A DNA stretch of 64,000 nucleotides, from assembly GCA_009760855.2 (NCBI GenBank), contig WPIO01000022.1, positions 489,001 through 553,000 on the forward strand. The letters are read 5' to 3'. A model generated the notes under the pieces. It ran no database searches and was not told where the DNA came from. It saw only the letters and a list, made by a program, of their open reading frames with translations. The position numbers were made by a program, and so were the translations under genes. Source of the stretch: Cristatella mucedo (lineage: Eukaryota > Bryozoa > Phylactolaemata > Cristatellidae). This document shows, piece by piece, positions 45,801 to 50,002 of this stretch (its first letter is position 1; every line of letters begins with the position of its first letter).

Positions 45801-47783
45801 TTTGAGGATTCTTTTAAAGTGTCAAGTCAGAAAATGTCGCGACGCATGTCGGCAGTGAGTTTCAGGCTGCGGAAGCGCACAAACTAAACCGGCGTGGTCT
45901 TCGCAGGATTCTAGGTTGGCTGCTCGAGGCGCGGCTAGACGAATGCGCGGTGTCGCGAGCGCTCCCCCCTCGCGTCGTCTGTATCGAGTCTGTGTCTGCG
46001 AAGAGCCGGCGGCCGCGCAGGCTGCTCGTCGCGTTCGCCCGTCGAGCCGTCGAGCAGCCTGCGCGCGCGGCCAGCAGCCACGCCGCCTGCCGGCGCGTCC
46101 CGCGACGTCCCGCGACCGGCCGGTGGGGCCACGCACGTCCGCCGACTCGGCCGCCGGACGTGCGTTCGGCTCCGGCGGCCCGACGACTCGGCGTAGCAGC
46201 GAGTCCCGCGCCGCCGGAGCCGCCGTTTGCACTCGGCAGGCGGGCGCTGCTGCCCGCCGACGCCGCCAGCACCTGTCTCAGACCGAATGCGCTCGCGGCG
46301 TCGGACGGACGGACGAGCCGTCGTAGGTCACCTCGGCAGACGCGTCGTCGTCTGCCCGATCCGCTGGGCGCTCGCTCGGGCCCGCCGCCGCCGCTGCCGC
46401 CGCGGTCCCTCCCCACCCAAATTAATTGCTCCCGCTCTCCCTAGCCCGCCTGGCCCAGGCACGGAGACCGACCGGCGTGGACGCCGTCCCGAGCTGCAGT
46501 TGCTGTTGCTGTGCGGCGGCTGCGGCGGCAGGCTGTCGCCGGCGTAGAAGCGCTGCGTACTTAGCCGCGGCCGCCGTCCGCCCGCCCGCCGCCAGCGCGG
46601 TTGTCTCGCTCGGCGCCGGCGCCCGTCGGCGGCGGGCGGTGAGACACCGCTCCCAGGTAACCGCCCACCGCGCCGCCGCCGCAGCGTTTGTGTCACCCTT
46701 TTTCAGAACTATCAGCACAACCCGTGGCTACTGCATCTGGTTGCAAAGCTTTTGGTCAACGACGCGGACGCGGCGGCGCTCCTGGCTGTCAATCCTTTCG
46801 ACGGCAAGCCGCCGCCCAGGTAGCGGCGGCACAGGCTTCGCGGCGCCGCGGCTGAGCTGTCTCATTCGGGACGCCGCCGCGGGCGGGCGGTCGGACGCTT
46901 CGTCGGGCCGGTCCGTGCGGGCATGGCGGGCGCGCCCGACTTAGGCCTTGCCCAAAGAGCGCCGCCGAACGGGGGCGCTTCGAACCCCCGCCCCTCCCCC
47001 CCCCTCCGCTTCGCGAAAACTCGGCGGCAGCCGCGATTCGCTCTCGCTACATCGTCCCCCTCCGCCCGCTCGTAACTCTCCCATCCCATCCACACCGTGC
47101 AGCCGCGCCCGTCTGATGCGTTCGTTCGTTCAGCCTTGGCCTTGACCCGACGGTCGGCGCTCGCGTCGCTAGCTCGTCTCGCCACCATCGCTCGGCGCAT
47201 GGCGCTCGCGCGAGACCCCGCCATGCGCCTCCACCTGCCGCCGGGGCGGGCCAGGCCGCCTGCCGGCTGGACGCCGGTCGCGCGACTCCAATTAAAAATC
47301 AGGTCGGCACGAGCCGCCGCCGCTATCGCTCGCGCGTCGCCGTTTAGCGAAAACCGCGCGCAAGATACGCGAGCTGCGGAGACGGCGCGTGGCCTGCGGC
47401 CGATGCGGCGGGCGCGGTCGCCGCCGGGCTCGATTGGCTGACGCGCCGGCGGCGGCGACTTGCGGCGGCCGCTCGCTGCCTCGCGTTGGGGTTCGCCCGT
47501 CGTCGCTCTCGGGCCGTCTCTTCGTGCCCCCTTCACACACACCCGCCGCCGCGCGCGCGTGCGTCTGTACCTGCGCAGGTTCGTCCGAGCCGAGCACTAC
47601 CGCTACAAATACGCCAAGCTCGGCGGCGACGCGGCGGCTCGCGGCCAGTGGTGGACTCGGAAGAAAGTCGGCGGGTACCTTCCGCCCGTCGACCTCGGCG
47701 CTTTGAAGGACGCCCTGGAGCAGATGGGCTGGACGGTGCCGCGCGCGCGAGCACCTGCCGCCGCATCTGCAGTCGCCGGCTAG
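10996..47783 (+). CDS. LMF1: Lipase maturation factor, LMF1-type (C-terminal six exons; spliced gene span)
   Basis: LMF proteins are multi-pass ER membrane proteins needed for folding and assembly of dimeric lipases such as lipoprotein lipase. Six exons are visible: 10,996-11,163; 21,523-21,712; 43,801-43,954; 44,148-44,334; 46,707-46,819; 47,579-47,783. All junctions obey GT-AG and exon phases match, giving 338 residues plus stop. Family landmarks are SYYLHQTPE, GNLSFLNWLT followed by LACFDD, LVNTYGAFG, EYEFKCKPG, SPYHYRLDWLMWFAAFQ and EHYRYKY...WWTRKK. The family is usually near 570 residues, so roughly the first 40% is missing and probably lies upstream. I cannot exclude the LMF2 paralogue or an invertebrate pre-duplication gene. 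Introns of 10.4 and 22.1 kb are filled with retrotransposons, yet the reading frame is undamaged, which suggests a functional gene. Confidence 0.92.
11164..12246. other. Start of LMF intron 1 (about 10.4 kb)
   Basis: No confident element at 11,164-12,246. Positions 11,290-11,540 contain a coding-like stretch with stops (AAVEKQRFQLRFDELAMVL-type) that could be an eroded transposon ORF. I cannot assign it. Confidence 0.4.
12247..12434 (-). repeat. LTR-like direct repeat, copy A
   Basis: About 190 bp, roughly 90% identical by eye to 14,309-14,496 and in the same orientation. The longest shared blocks include GCAGACGACACGAAATATAA and GGCTGCTTCAGTGGCTTAAC. Read on the minus strand it contains an AATAAA near its end. 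Confidence 0.7.
12435..14308 (-). mobile_element. Interior of an LTR-like element with tandem GC-rich repeats
   Basis: The GC-rich interior between two direct repeats contains about three imperfect copies of a 230-275 bp unit (near 12,950, 13,226 and 13,466; marker word CTGACCGCTATCTCGCGG). Minus-strand ORFs (12,705-13,103; 13,403-13,840; 13,455-14,108) encode low-complexity, charged, probably coiled-coil peptides (ELEAERFRLEQEQL). No protease, reverse transcriptase or integrase motif is clear. Just inside copy B on the minus strand lies CAACTGGCAGCAGAG, a plausible primer-binding-site context. The best guess is a non-autonomous LTR element, but an unrelated repeat is possible. Confidence 0.45.
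14309..14496 (-). repeat. LTR-like direct repeat, copy B
   Basis: Partner of 12,247-12,434. On the minus strand the order is a TATATTTCG and CTTATATATGTG region, then GAGAGTAATAAAGGAGAG. This would fit promoter and polyadenylation signals of a 5' LTR read leftward. Confidence 0.65.
14497..15190. other. Intronic stretch
   Basis: It holds a short eroded antisense LINE tail near 14,720-14,780 (TTTCCTGGCACTTTACAGG) and the hairpin-ended repeat at 15,035-15,180. Nothing else was recognised. Confidence 0.45.
15035..15180 (+). repeat. Short hairpin-ended interspersed repeat, copy 2
   Basis: Head AAAGCGAGAAAGTCTGTCAC, internal repeated GCAAGATGGCAC words and terminal GACTCAGCAAAGCGAGTC. It matches the copies at 2.1 and 43.4 kb. 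Confidence 0.65.
15195..15335 (-). mobile_element. SINE-B copy (antisense)
   Basis: Plus-strand text: TATAGGCACCCTAAGAGAAC, CTCGAGCCCACGACC, CTTGATCGGGGCAAGCAG, CTTGGACCAAA. This is the reverse complement of the SINE-B tail, B-box and head. Confidence 0.75.
15336..17010 (+). pseudogene. LINE family 1 ORF2 remnant: reverse transcriptase to C-terminus
   Basis: This is the longest sense copy. In order: a pre-RT linker (LADRFASFFLEKID), a LKKAVVMPLLKK-type block, RT motifs around LLLDLVVAFDAIDH (15,970-16,010), a partly scrambled GFVLGPVLLNVYT segment, an FYVDDTHLY-like active-site region (about 16,240-16,272; the Tyr-x-Asp-Asp box is recognisable although frames shift and a stop intervenes), then the connector and the C-terminal 136 codons at 16,607-17,017 (FVTSCLDFCNSLLAGL, MHWLPVKQRIDFKVL). 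Multiple stops and frameshifts make it non-functional. The protein in life copies the element RNA at a nicked target site. It lies inside LMF intron 1. Confidence 0.88.
17420..18660 (+). pseudogene. hAT-type (ZMYM-like) transposase fossil with C-terminal dimerisation region
   Basis: The decayed reading frame resembles hAT/zinc-finger-MYM-type transposase-derived proteins. Around 17,440-17,600 a catalytic-core-like block ends in DYHSLNLAEV and FFGTVDS. At 18,260-18,330 comes LRGLYCSEVDGTELYDAI. At 18,418-18,618 the hAT C-terminal dimerisation block reads FTIAVSVASCERSCSKLKV then GQDRLSALALLRIEK, and DQFATFKARQVHL closes it near 18,655. Several stops and frameshifts separate the blocks, so it is dead. 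Terminal inverted repeats were not found. Family identity is strong at the C-terminus and moderate upstream. Confidence 0.8.
18835..19148 (+). mobile_element. LINE family 1 3' end
   Basis: A 5'-truncated copy: the ORF end (CCGACTGGCG...CCCCTGACTTGACG), the GCATGC-rich 3'-UTR, then the hairpin AAGTGCCTAGAAAGAGATTA...GAGGTGCTTTACAAATG. Confidence 0.8.
19195..19395 (-). mobile_element. LINE family 1 3' end (antisense)
   Basis: Opposite-strand 3' hairpin and UTR starting about 50 bp after the sense copy at 18.8-19.15 kb. The two copies therefore point at each other tail to tail. Confidence 0.75.
19396..20149. other. Intronic stretch, nothing recognised
   Basis: AT-rich with short ORFs only. No repeat family or gene identified. 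Confidence 0.35.
20150..20480 (-). mobile_element. LINE family 1 3' region, diverged (antisense)
   Basis: It resembles the ORF-end/3'-UTR part of the family, with TCGTGACGTCAATCGGGAGT then GAGTTCCAGGTACTGGGACC. It is more diverged than most copies, and the hairpin is not clear. Confidence 0.6.
20481..21158. other. Intronic stretch before LMF exon b
   Basis: No gene or repeat recognised. The ORFs here are overlaps of the neighbouring TG repeat or chance. Confidence 0.35.
21159..21312. repeat. (TG)n microsatellite, interrupted
   Basis: Several (TG)n runs separated by CGTGCG-type words. The Cys/Val-rich ORF on + and the Thr/His-rich ORF on - are products of this repeat. Confidence 0.9.
21523..21712 (+). 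CDS. LMF1: LMF exon b
   Basis: The acceptor is CCTTGCTTACAG ending at 21,522 and the donor is CATGA|GTAAGCC. It encodes VVLILSGNLSFLNWLTILPC, then LACFDDASL, then a Gln-rich tail. It starts in phase 0 and ends in phase 1; the leftover A is completed by GG of the next exon to give Arg. The conserved NLSFLNW and CFDD words are strong family markers. The Gln-rich stretch is probably a variable loop. Confidence 0.93.
21968..23760 (-). pseudogene. LINE family 1 ORF2 and 3' end (antisense), decayed
   Basis: Read leftward: an RT segment with FLLDLSAAFDTNDH (about 23,300), LADVIAKHNLGFHFYADDTQ (about 23,030-23,090, with the YADD catalytic motif), the connector, the C-terminal domain at 22.4-22.8 kb, then the 3'-UTR and a hairpin with an ATT microsatellite at 21,968-22,030. 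Frameshifts disrupt it throughout. The 22,251-22,459 part is one arm of a near-perfect inverted repeat. Confidence 0.85.
22251..22459. repeat. Inverted repeat, left arm (209 bp)
   Basis: The reverse complement of 24,911-25,119 with a single mismatch (position 22,315). The homology breaks sharply at both ends. It lies within the C-terminal/3' part of an antisense LINE. Confidence 0.95.
23970..24890 (-). mobile_element. Second LINE family 1 fossil (antisense), strongly diverged
   Basis: It repeats the connector and RT region in the order seen at 22.8-23.7 kb, including a GTACCTCATACTCTAGTG-type segment matching the antisense GVPQGS region and an ATTGTGTCAAATG segment matching the antisense AAFDT region. 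More diverged than its neighbour. Confidence 0.65.
24911..25119. repeat. Inverted repeat, right arm (209 bp)
   Basis: Sense-strand LINE fragment (starts CACTCACTTTTAGGTCCCTT, ends GACTTGAT) that pairs with 22,251-22,459 at 208 of 209 positions. Its own flanks show no LINE continuation. Confidence 0.95.
25405..25690 (+). mobile_element. LINE family 2 3' end
   Basis: It matches the C-terminal end and 3' region of the element at 41.6-42.4 kb: TTTTCAGCGGTCCTGA, CTTCTATGCTACTCACTACC, then GTGAGTGCGCTATACAAAAC and GTTACAGACGGAGATA. It is 5'-truncated. Confidence 0.85.
25691..27184. other. Unassigned stretch with coding-like segments
   Basis: No family recognised. + ORFs at 26,362-26,598 and 26,853-27,050 (the latter extends upstream with QEAEQAVESVLEQFR...GNHKAEIYEQLVQAVTKSH) look protein-like but are short and interrupted. 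They could be fragments of an unknown transposable element or pseudogene. Confidence 0.4.
27185..27710 (+). mobile_element. LINE family 1 fossil, 5' part of a split copy
   Basis: Sense-strand RT tail (VIARHNLGFHFYADDTQLYL at 27,340-27,400) and connector (FLAACIDDIRLWIAANFLKL). The copy is interrupted by SINE-A at 27,711 and resumes at 27,880. A rearranged piece of the downstream domain sits at 27,190-27,335. Confidence 0.85.
27711..27879 (-). mobile_element. SINE-A copy nested in a LINE
   Basis: The reverse complement has an A-box-like TGGCACACTAGG, B-box GGGTTCGAATCC and an end matching TTAAATCAGCTAGTAT. LINE coding sequence is interrupted exactly here, between a YFQL-type block and the HNIAKIR-type block. 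An ATAA occurs on both sides and may be part of the target-site duplication. Confidence 0.85.
27880..28400 (+). mobile_element. LINE family 1 fossil, 3' part of the split copy
   Basis: It continues with FVTSCLNFCYSLLAGLPACA, skips the middle of the C-terminal domain (internal deletion near 28,030), then FRSLHSLAPAYLSDLF and a KKKLKTHLFITAF-like end. The 3' hairpin is absent. Confidence 0.85.
28401..29087. other. Intronic stretch
   Basis: No gene or repeat family recognised. A CAGCAG-rich patch lies near 28,493-28,510. Confidence 0.35.
29088..29158 (+). mobile_element. LINE family 1 terminal hairpin plus (ATT)n
   Basis: GCGCCTAGAGAGAGATTAAG, then GAGGGTGCTTTATCAAGTG, then (ATT) repeats. This is a very short 3' remnant. 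Confidence 0.8.
29273..29430 (+). mobile_element. SINE-B copy
   Basis: Head CTGGTTTGGCCCTGGGGTTA, internal GGTCAAGGTGCTCACC duplicated, and tail AGTGCCTAGGTAGAGATTGA then GGGTGCTATGCAGATGAAT. Confidence 0.75.
29540..30270 (+). mobile_element. LINE family 1 fossil with 3' hairpin
   Basis: Sense C-terminal domain (QNSATRLFCREHCNCHIAP, then a LTFDFPHSLASAYV-like block) and an eroded 3'-UTR ending in AAGTGCCTAGAAAAAGATTT...GGACACTAAGCAAATAC at 30,210-30,255. Old copy with many changes. Confidence 0.75.
30271..32531. other. Intronic stretch, nothing recognised
   Basis: About 2.3 kb with short unassignable ORFs (for example 31,007-31,267 on -). GCTAGCTAGCTAGGTAGCT is a small tandem repeat at 30,586-30,606, and a poly-C run lies at 31,323-31,333. 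Confidence 0.35.
32532..32641. repeat. (CT)n microsatellite
   Basis: About 110 bp of nearly pure CT. It explains the Ser/Leu- and Arg/Glu-rich ORFs on the two strands. Confidence 0.95.
32750..33295 (+). mobile_element. LINE family 1 fossil
   Basis: It starts at AACGTTGCTGAAATTCGG (C-terminal domain), then VHAFVTCQLDFCSSLL-like codons, an internal deletion near 32,975, an FSSYAHKAWNSLPTDVTIS-type segment, the 3'-UTR and a decayed hairpin near 33,255. Confidence 0.8.
33430..33490 (+). mobile_element. SINE-B or LINE tail remnant
   Basis: AACGCCTGGATGGAGATTAA then GCCGCTATAGAAATGGCTTA, i.e. only the hairpin tail. Its parent (LINE or SINE) cannot be decided. Confidence 0.5.
33575..33935 (+). mobile_element. 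LINE family 1, young 5'-truncated 3' end
   Basis: Runs from CCCAAAGCCTGGAACTCCCT through the 3'-UTR to AAGTGCCTAGAAAGAGATTA...GGGTGCTTTATCAAGTGCAT and ATT repeats. It is over 90% identical by eye to 45,195-45,525, so the two belong to one recent subfamily. Confidence 0.9.
33936..34802. other. Intronic AT-rich stretch
   Basis: Includes a TTATTTATTAATTTATTTAA-like low-complexity segment near 34,088. No gene or repeat family recognised. Confidence 0.35.
34803..36075 (-). pseudogene. LINE family 1, best-preserved copy (RT core to 3' end, antisense)
   Basis: On the minus strand an uninterrupted 313-codon frame (36,028 to 35,087) contains GVPQGSVLGPVLFTVYTLPL, the catalytic HFYADDTQLYLY motif near codon 50, the connector LAACIDDIHTWMAAYFLKL, and the C-terminal domain with FVTSRLDFCNSLLSGLPACA and LADLHWLPVKQRIDFKVL. 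It is followed by the 3'-UTR and terminal hairpin at 34,815-34,870. The frame shifts in the last coding stretch. The 5' part of the RT, any endonuclease and ORF1 are absent because the copy is truncated near 36,075. This is the reference copy for the family and is assigned to the CR1/L2 group from these motifs and the hairpin tail. Confidence 0.9.
36295..36445 (-). mobile_element. SINE-A-like copy, diverged (antisense)
   Basis: AACAAAGGATTGCCTGCTGA, then GGGACTCGAACCCATGACC (B-box on the minus strand) and a GTCGTGAAATGAATGC segment. Similar in layout to SINE-A at 27.7 kb but more diverged; its TAGCTGATTTA end is missing. Confidence 0.55.
36446..38117. other. Intronic stretch with CA repeat and G-rich block
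   Basis: No gene recognised. It contains the (CA)n tract at 36,843-36,898 and a G-rich block at 37,645-37,682 (GGCGGGCGGGCGGGCGTGCG then GGCGGGCGG) that could form a quadruplex. Confidence 0.4.
36843..36898. repeat. (CA)n microsatellite
   Basis: About 56 bp of near-pure CA dinucleotide. Confidence 0.95.
38118..38392 (-). mobile_element. LINE family 2 3' end (antisense)
   Basis: The plus strand reads ATGTAATGTAATAATGTATC, CTCCGTCTGTAACTCCACAA, TAAAGCGCACTCACAGCC, then the antisense C-terminus. It is the reverse complement of the family-2 tail; its microsatellite is ACATT-like. Confidence 0.85.
38395..39530 (-). mobile_element. LINE family 1 fossil (antisense)
   Basis: It starts with a diverged 3' hairpin (TACAGCACCGTAAGAGAACT), then parts of the C-terminal domain, connector and RT. 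38,854-39,108 encodes YGVSQGSVLGPLLFTVYTLP and a degraded active-site box, followed by the AAFDSIDH-region remnant near 39,200 and sequence matching 23.4-23.6 kb. It abuts the family-2 fragment on its left. Confidence 0.85.
39531..41639. other. Intronic stretch, mostly unassigned
   Basis: Contains one LINE family 1 terminal hairpin with ATT microsatellite at about 40,548-40,625 (+). A coding-like segment at 40,780-40,995 (+) is protein-like but has no recognised homology; related codons continue in another frame to about 41,137. No gene call is justified. Confidence 0.4.
41640..42400 (+). pseudogene. LINE family 2 (CR1/L2-group) C-terminal part and 3' end
   Basis: A 227-codon frame (41,657-42,340) shows the ORF2 C-terminal domain: LVLSRLDYCNSLLAGLPKKA, RTMNMAARLVFKSQRFEHVS, LKELEWLPVEQRIQSKVLTL, HKARHGLAPSYLAELL and GPRLWNSLPQFLRNDI. 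Its sequence is clearly different from family 1. The 3' end has GAAAGCCGCTTAGGCTGTGA, GTGCGCTATACAAAACTC and an ACATG-type tail. The reverse-transcriptase core is missing (5' truncation). Related fragments lie at 25.4, 38.1 and 52.8 kb. It sits in LMF intron 2. Confidence 0.9.
42478..42556 (-). mobile_element. SINE-B tail, truncated (antisense)
   Basis: TATATAGCACCCGAAGAGAA, CTATTCAGGCGCTTCACAT, then CTCTGGGCTCGA where the element breaks off at the B-box. Confidence 0.7.
42557..43800. other. End of LMF intron 2
   Basis: No gene assigned. The + ORF 42,538-42,951 starts inside the SINE remnant; its last 60 codons (QLQEKVKQQCRRWRTLW..., QQLERLREAFDAFEHD) look protein-like, but no family is supported. 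One hairpin-ended repeat copy lies at 43,442-43,530. Confidence 0.4.
43442..43530 (-). repeat. Short hairpin-ended interspersed repeat, copy 3 (antisense)
   Basis: Starts GACTCGCTTGGCTGAGTC and ends GTGACGGACTTTCTCGATTT. This is the reverse complement of the ends of the copies at 2.1 and 15.0 kb. Confidence 0.6.
43801..43954 (+). CDS. LMF1: LMF exon c
   Basis: The acceptor is CTCTCGGCTGTAG and the donor is TTCGGCAG|GTTCGTAAG. It starts with GG, completing the Arg codon from exon b, then encodes YVRPAVNIALAVLLACLSVP (a likely membrane segment) and ends LVNTYGAFG plus AG (phase 2). NTYGAFG is a signature of the LMF family. Confidence 0.93.
44148..44334 (+). CDS. LMF1: LMF exon d
   Basis: The acceptor is CACGCTGTAG and the donor is TTTCAG|GTGCGC. 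The first base C completes Ser, then VTKERTEVILQGTHDD, EYEFKCKPGRVDRRPC and SPYHYRLDWLMWFAAFQ. It ends in phase 0. This is the most conserved segment of the protein and fixes the identification. Confidence 0.95.
45195..45525 (+). mobile_element. LINE family 1, young 5'-truncated 3' end
   Basis: Nearly identical in layout and sequence to 33,575-33,935. The terminal hairpin carries AAGCGCC...GGGCGCT where its sister has AAGTGCC...GGGTGCT, so pairing is kept. It ends in (ATT)n. It lies in LMF intron 4. Confidence 0.9.
45575..45915 (-). mobile_element. LINE family 1 3' end (antisense)
   Basis: ATAATAATAGTAGTAA microsatellite, hairpin TAGCACCCTCGGAGAACTTA, then the GCATGC-type 3'-UTR and a GTCGCGACGCATGTCGGCAG segment. 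It faces the sense copy at 45.2 kb tail to tail, about 50 bp apart. Confidence 0.85.
46707..46819 (+). CDS. LMF1: LMF exon e
   Basis: The acceptor is TCACCCTTTTTCAG and the donor is CCGCCCAG|GTAGCG. It encodes NYQHNPWLLHLVAKLLVNDA, then ALLAVNPFDGKPPPR, with phase 0 in and phase 2 out. The W-x3-L-x3-LL and NPF...PP words match the region after WFAAFQ in the family. Confidence 0.93.
47579..47783 (+). CDS. LMF1: LMF terminal coding exon f
   Basis: The acceptor is GTACCTGCGCAG. The first G completes Arg, then FVRAEHYRYKYAKLGGDA, GQWWTRKKVGGYLPPVDL and MGWTVPR, with an Ala-rich end and a TAG stop at 47,781-47,783. EHYRYKY and WWxRKK...Y.PP are conserved LMF C-terminal words. Confidence 0.94.
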
Positions 47784-47941
47784 TCGCCCAGCGTGGGCAG
47801 TCCGGTCGCCAGCTAGCGGAGTACTAGCAGCCTCCCCGCGCGGCGCGGTCGTCTGGCGGCGGTGGCGGCTGCCGGTCTCTGCGTTGTCGTCGTTAGACGG
47901 CGCCGGCCACTCGCATTCGTGCCCTGTGGATCTGTGTCATC

Positions 47942-47947
47942 AATAAA
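47942..47947 (+). promoter_or_regulatory. Candidate LMF polyadenylation signal
   Basis: AATAAA in TCATCAATAAACCG, 159 nt after the LMF stop codon and the first such hexamer downstream. A GT-rich downstream element was not evident. Confidence 0.6.
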
Positions 47948-48196
47948 CCGTCGCAGCGCATCGGTTCGCGCTCCTCTTCGCCTCGTCGTACGCTCTCGTC
48001 GTTCGGCCTCTCGCCGCCGTTTAATAGCGAACCTGGGCCGCGCGCCTCCGCCGAGCGGCGAGAGCGAGTTTCTTGGTCGGGCAGTGGGGCTGCCTGCGGG
48101 GTCGCCGAGCGACCCTGGAGAGTGGCCAACCGCGGAGGCGTAGCGAAAGCGCCTCGCCTCAAGGAGGGGGCGAGAAGAGCGCGAAGGGGAGCCGCG

Positions 48197-48227
48197 AGAG
48201 AGAGAGAGAGAGAGAGCGAGCGACAGA

Positions 48228-48288
<61 letters not shown>

Positions 48289-48420
48289 ACCGAGAGAGAC
48301 ACAGAGAGAGAGAGAGGGAGACACAGAGAGAGAGAGAGAGGGAGAGAGAGACACAGAGAGAGAGAGACAGAGAGAGAGAGGGAGAGAGAGACACAGAGAG
48401 ACAGACAGAGAGAGAGAGCG
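48197..48420. repeat. (GA)n microsatellite, interrupted
   Basis: About 220 bp of GA dinucleotides with ACACAGAGAG interruptions. It explains the Arg/Glu-rich ORF (+) and Leu/Ser-rich ORF (-). Confidence 0.95.
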
Positions 48421-48686
48421 GGACGGAGCGTGAAGAGCGGAAGCCATCGTGCGGCGGGCGAGAATCGGGGCAGACGGGGAGCAAACTTCGCCGTGGGAGC
48501 TTAGAGTGGTGGCAATGCCGGACGCGGCGAGTTGCGTTTGCTCGCAGTCCGCTCGCTCATTTCGCAAGCATTCGATGTGACCGCGTGCGCTCCCCAAACT
48601 CGCGAGCTGAGAACCGTCAATGGGGTGGCGTAAGTCGTGCGACGGTAGCGGGCATCCGCAGCTAATACGGCGTCGTTTGAGTCATA

Positions 48687-49111
48687 CAGCCTCGTCAGGT
48701 TCTGCTATGGGCGTAGTGCCCTAGCAGGCTGTTCAACACGGTCGCCAGCATGTTTACGTTAAATAGACATGTATTTAGTTTATCTATTCTACTTGGAGTT
48801 TCTCTATAATATCTAAATGTAAATAATATAAATATAATAAATAAATAAATATTAATATAAATCTAAATCCCTAACCCTAAAATCGATCTAAGCACGAAAG
48901 CTCAAACCCAAAAAATACAAGATATAACCACTAAATCGTAAACCCAAAAGCATGCAACCCTTAAATACTAAATCCAAAATCCTAAGCGCTAAACTAAAAA
49001 GAGAGCTCTAAAACGTGTTTATTTAGCGGAAATATAAGCATGCACCGGCGACTATGTTGAACAGCCTGCTATAGGCACACACAGCGTCCATAGCAGAGCC
49101 TGACAAGGCTG
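48687..49111 (+). mobile_element. MITE, 425 bp, about 90-bp terminal inverted repeats, TA on both sides
   Basis: The left end CAGCCTCGTCAGGTTCTGCT is the inverse of the right end (reverse complement CAGCCTTGTCAGGCTCTGCT). The inverted match continues through AGCAGGCTGTTCAACA and AAATA for about 90 bp. TA flanks each end, as in Tc1/mariner-type insertions. The AT-rich interior holds TAAATCCCTAACCCTAAAAT and many TAAACCC-like words. There is no ORF, so it is non-autonomous. Confidence 0.88.
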
Positions 49112-49121
49112 TATATATGTC

Positions 49122-49213
49122 AAAAAATAATTCATGTATATAGCCTCCTAAGAAAATCTAATCTCTCCTCAGGCGCTTCGCGTACGCCACGGGGCTCGAG
49201 CCCACGACCTCGG
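49122..49213 (-). mobile_element. SINE-B tail and B-box, truncated (antisense)
   Basis: ATTCATGTATATAGCCTCCT, TCTCCTCAGGCGCTTCGCGT, then CTCGAGCCCACGACCTCGG. It inserted about 10 bp beyond the MITE. Confidence 0.7.
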
Positions 49214-49345
49214 TCAGCAAATGGAAAGTGCCGAGGGTGCTATATCAAAAGTGTTATTATTATTATTATTACAAATACACTTACCTTGACCTTGATTCGA
49301 GGCGAGCAATTTAATCAGCGTGGCGTACAAACCAACGACGCCGCA

Positions 49346-49404
49346 TTAGATAGGCAACCCTGAGGTTAGATAGGCAACCCTGAGGTTAGATAGGCAACCC
49401 TGCG
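49346..49404. repeat. 20-bp unit repeated three times
   Basis: Three tandem copies of TTAGATAGGCAACCCTGAGG, the last with one change (TGCGG). Confidence 0.9.
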
Positions 49405-49852
49405 GATCGAAGCGGCGCCGCAGGCCCGCCGTCGTGCGACCTACGGGTGGCCTAGGTGCGTCATACCACCCGCAGCCTCCAGCGATTCGGTCGAGAACTC
49501 GGCTGCGCCCCGCGCGCCGCCGTAGGGCGGCTGGCGCTTCTGGCGATGACGTCAGCGCCTCGCTTCGCCGGCGTTTCTACCTGTCCCTCTGTCAATCGGG
49601 CGCCGTCTGGCGGACGGACCGGACGTCGATTCGACTCGGCTCAGCACCTAGCGGCGCGTGTCGCGACGGGTCGGCTTCGCGCGCCCTCTCGTGCGACCTC
49701 GTCTTGGCCATGCGTAATGCGGCTTCGATGCGACTCCGATCCGCGTCCGATCGTCCCACGCGATTCTTCGTCGCATCGCGAGAACGAGCCCAACGAGGCG
49801 AAGGCGCTTGCGCGCGGGGTGACGAATGAGCCCGCTTGCCGGGCCTCTTATG

Positions 49853-50002
49853 TACTAGCTGATTTAACAGCCTCCGGCTGTGACCGCCGCTTGCAGCGGC
49901 AATAAAGGATCGCCCACACACACACGGCAGGATTCGAACCCACGACCTCGGGACCGAGGTCGCGATAAGCAACCACCTTACTTAGCGTGCCCCATCGCGG
50001 CT
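49853..50002 (-). mobile_element. SINE-A copy (antisense)
   Basis: Starts TACTAGCTGATTTAACAG; the B-box is seen as GGATTCGAACCCACGACC; ends GTGCCCCATCGCGGCT. An internal (CA)n lies at 49,915-49,926. It matches 27.7 kb over its full length. Confidence 0.8.

Larger units (their letters stand above)
45920..48150. other. Very GC- and CpG-rich block around the last two LMF exons
   Basis: An abrupt change from AT-rich transposon debris to DNA dense in CG dinucleotides. All long Arg/Ala/Pro-rich ORFs here overlap on both strands and are composition artefacts, apart from the two LMF exons. It could include a promoter for a neighbouring gene, but no TATA, TSS or conserved first exon was found. Confidence 0.6.

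Noticed and set aside
45822-47827. Many 100-230 codon Arg/Ala/Pro ORFs on both strands
   Set aside because: CpG-rich DNA lacks stop codons by composition. They overlap in all frames and hide the true LMF exons, which are fixed by homology and splice phase.
49346-49404. CRISPR-like direct repeats
   Set aside because: The units are directly adjacent without spacers, and the DNA is clearly animal.
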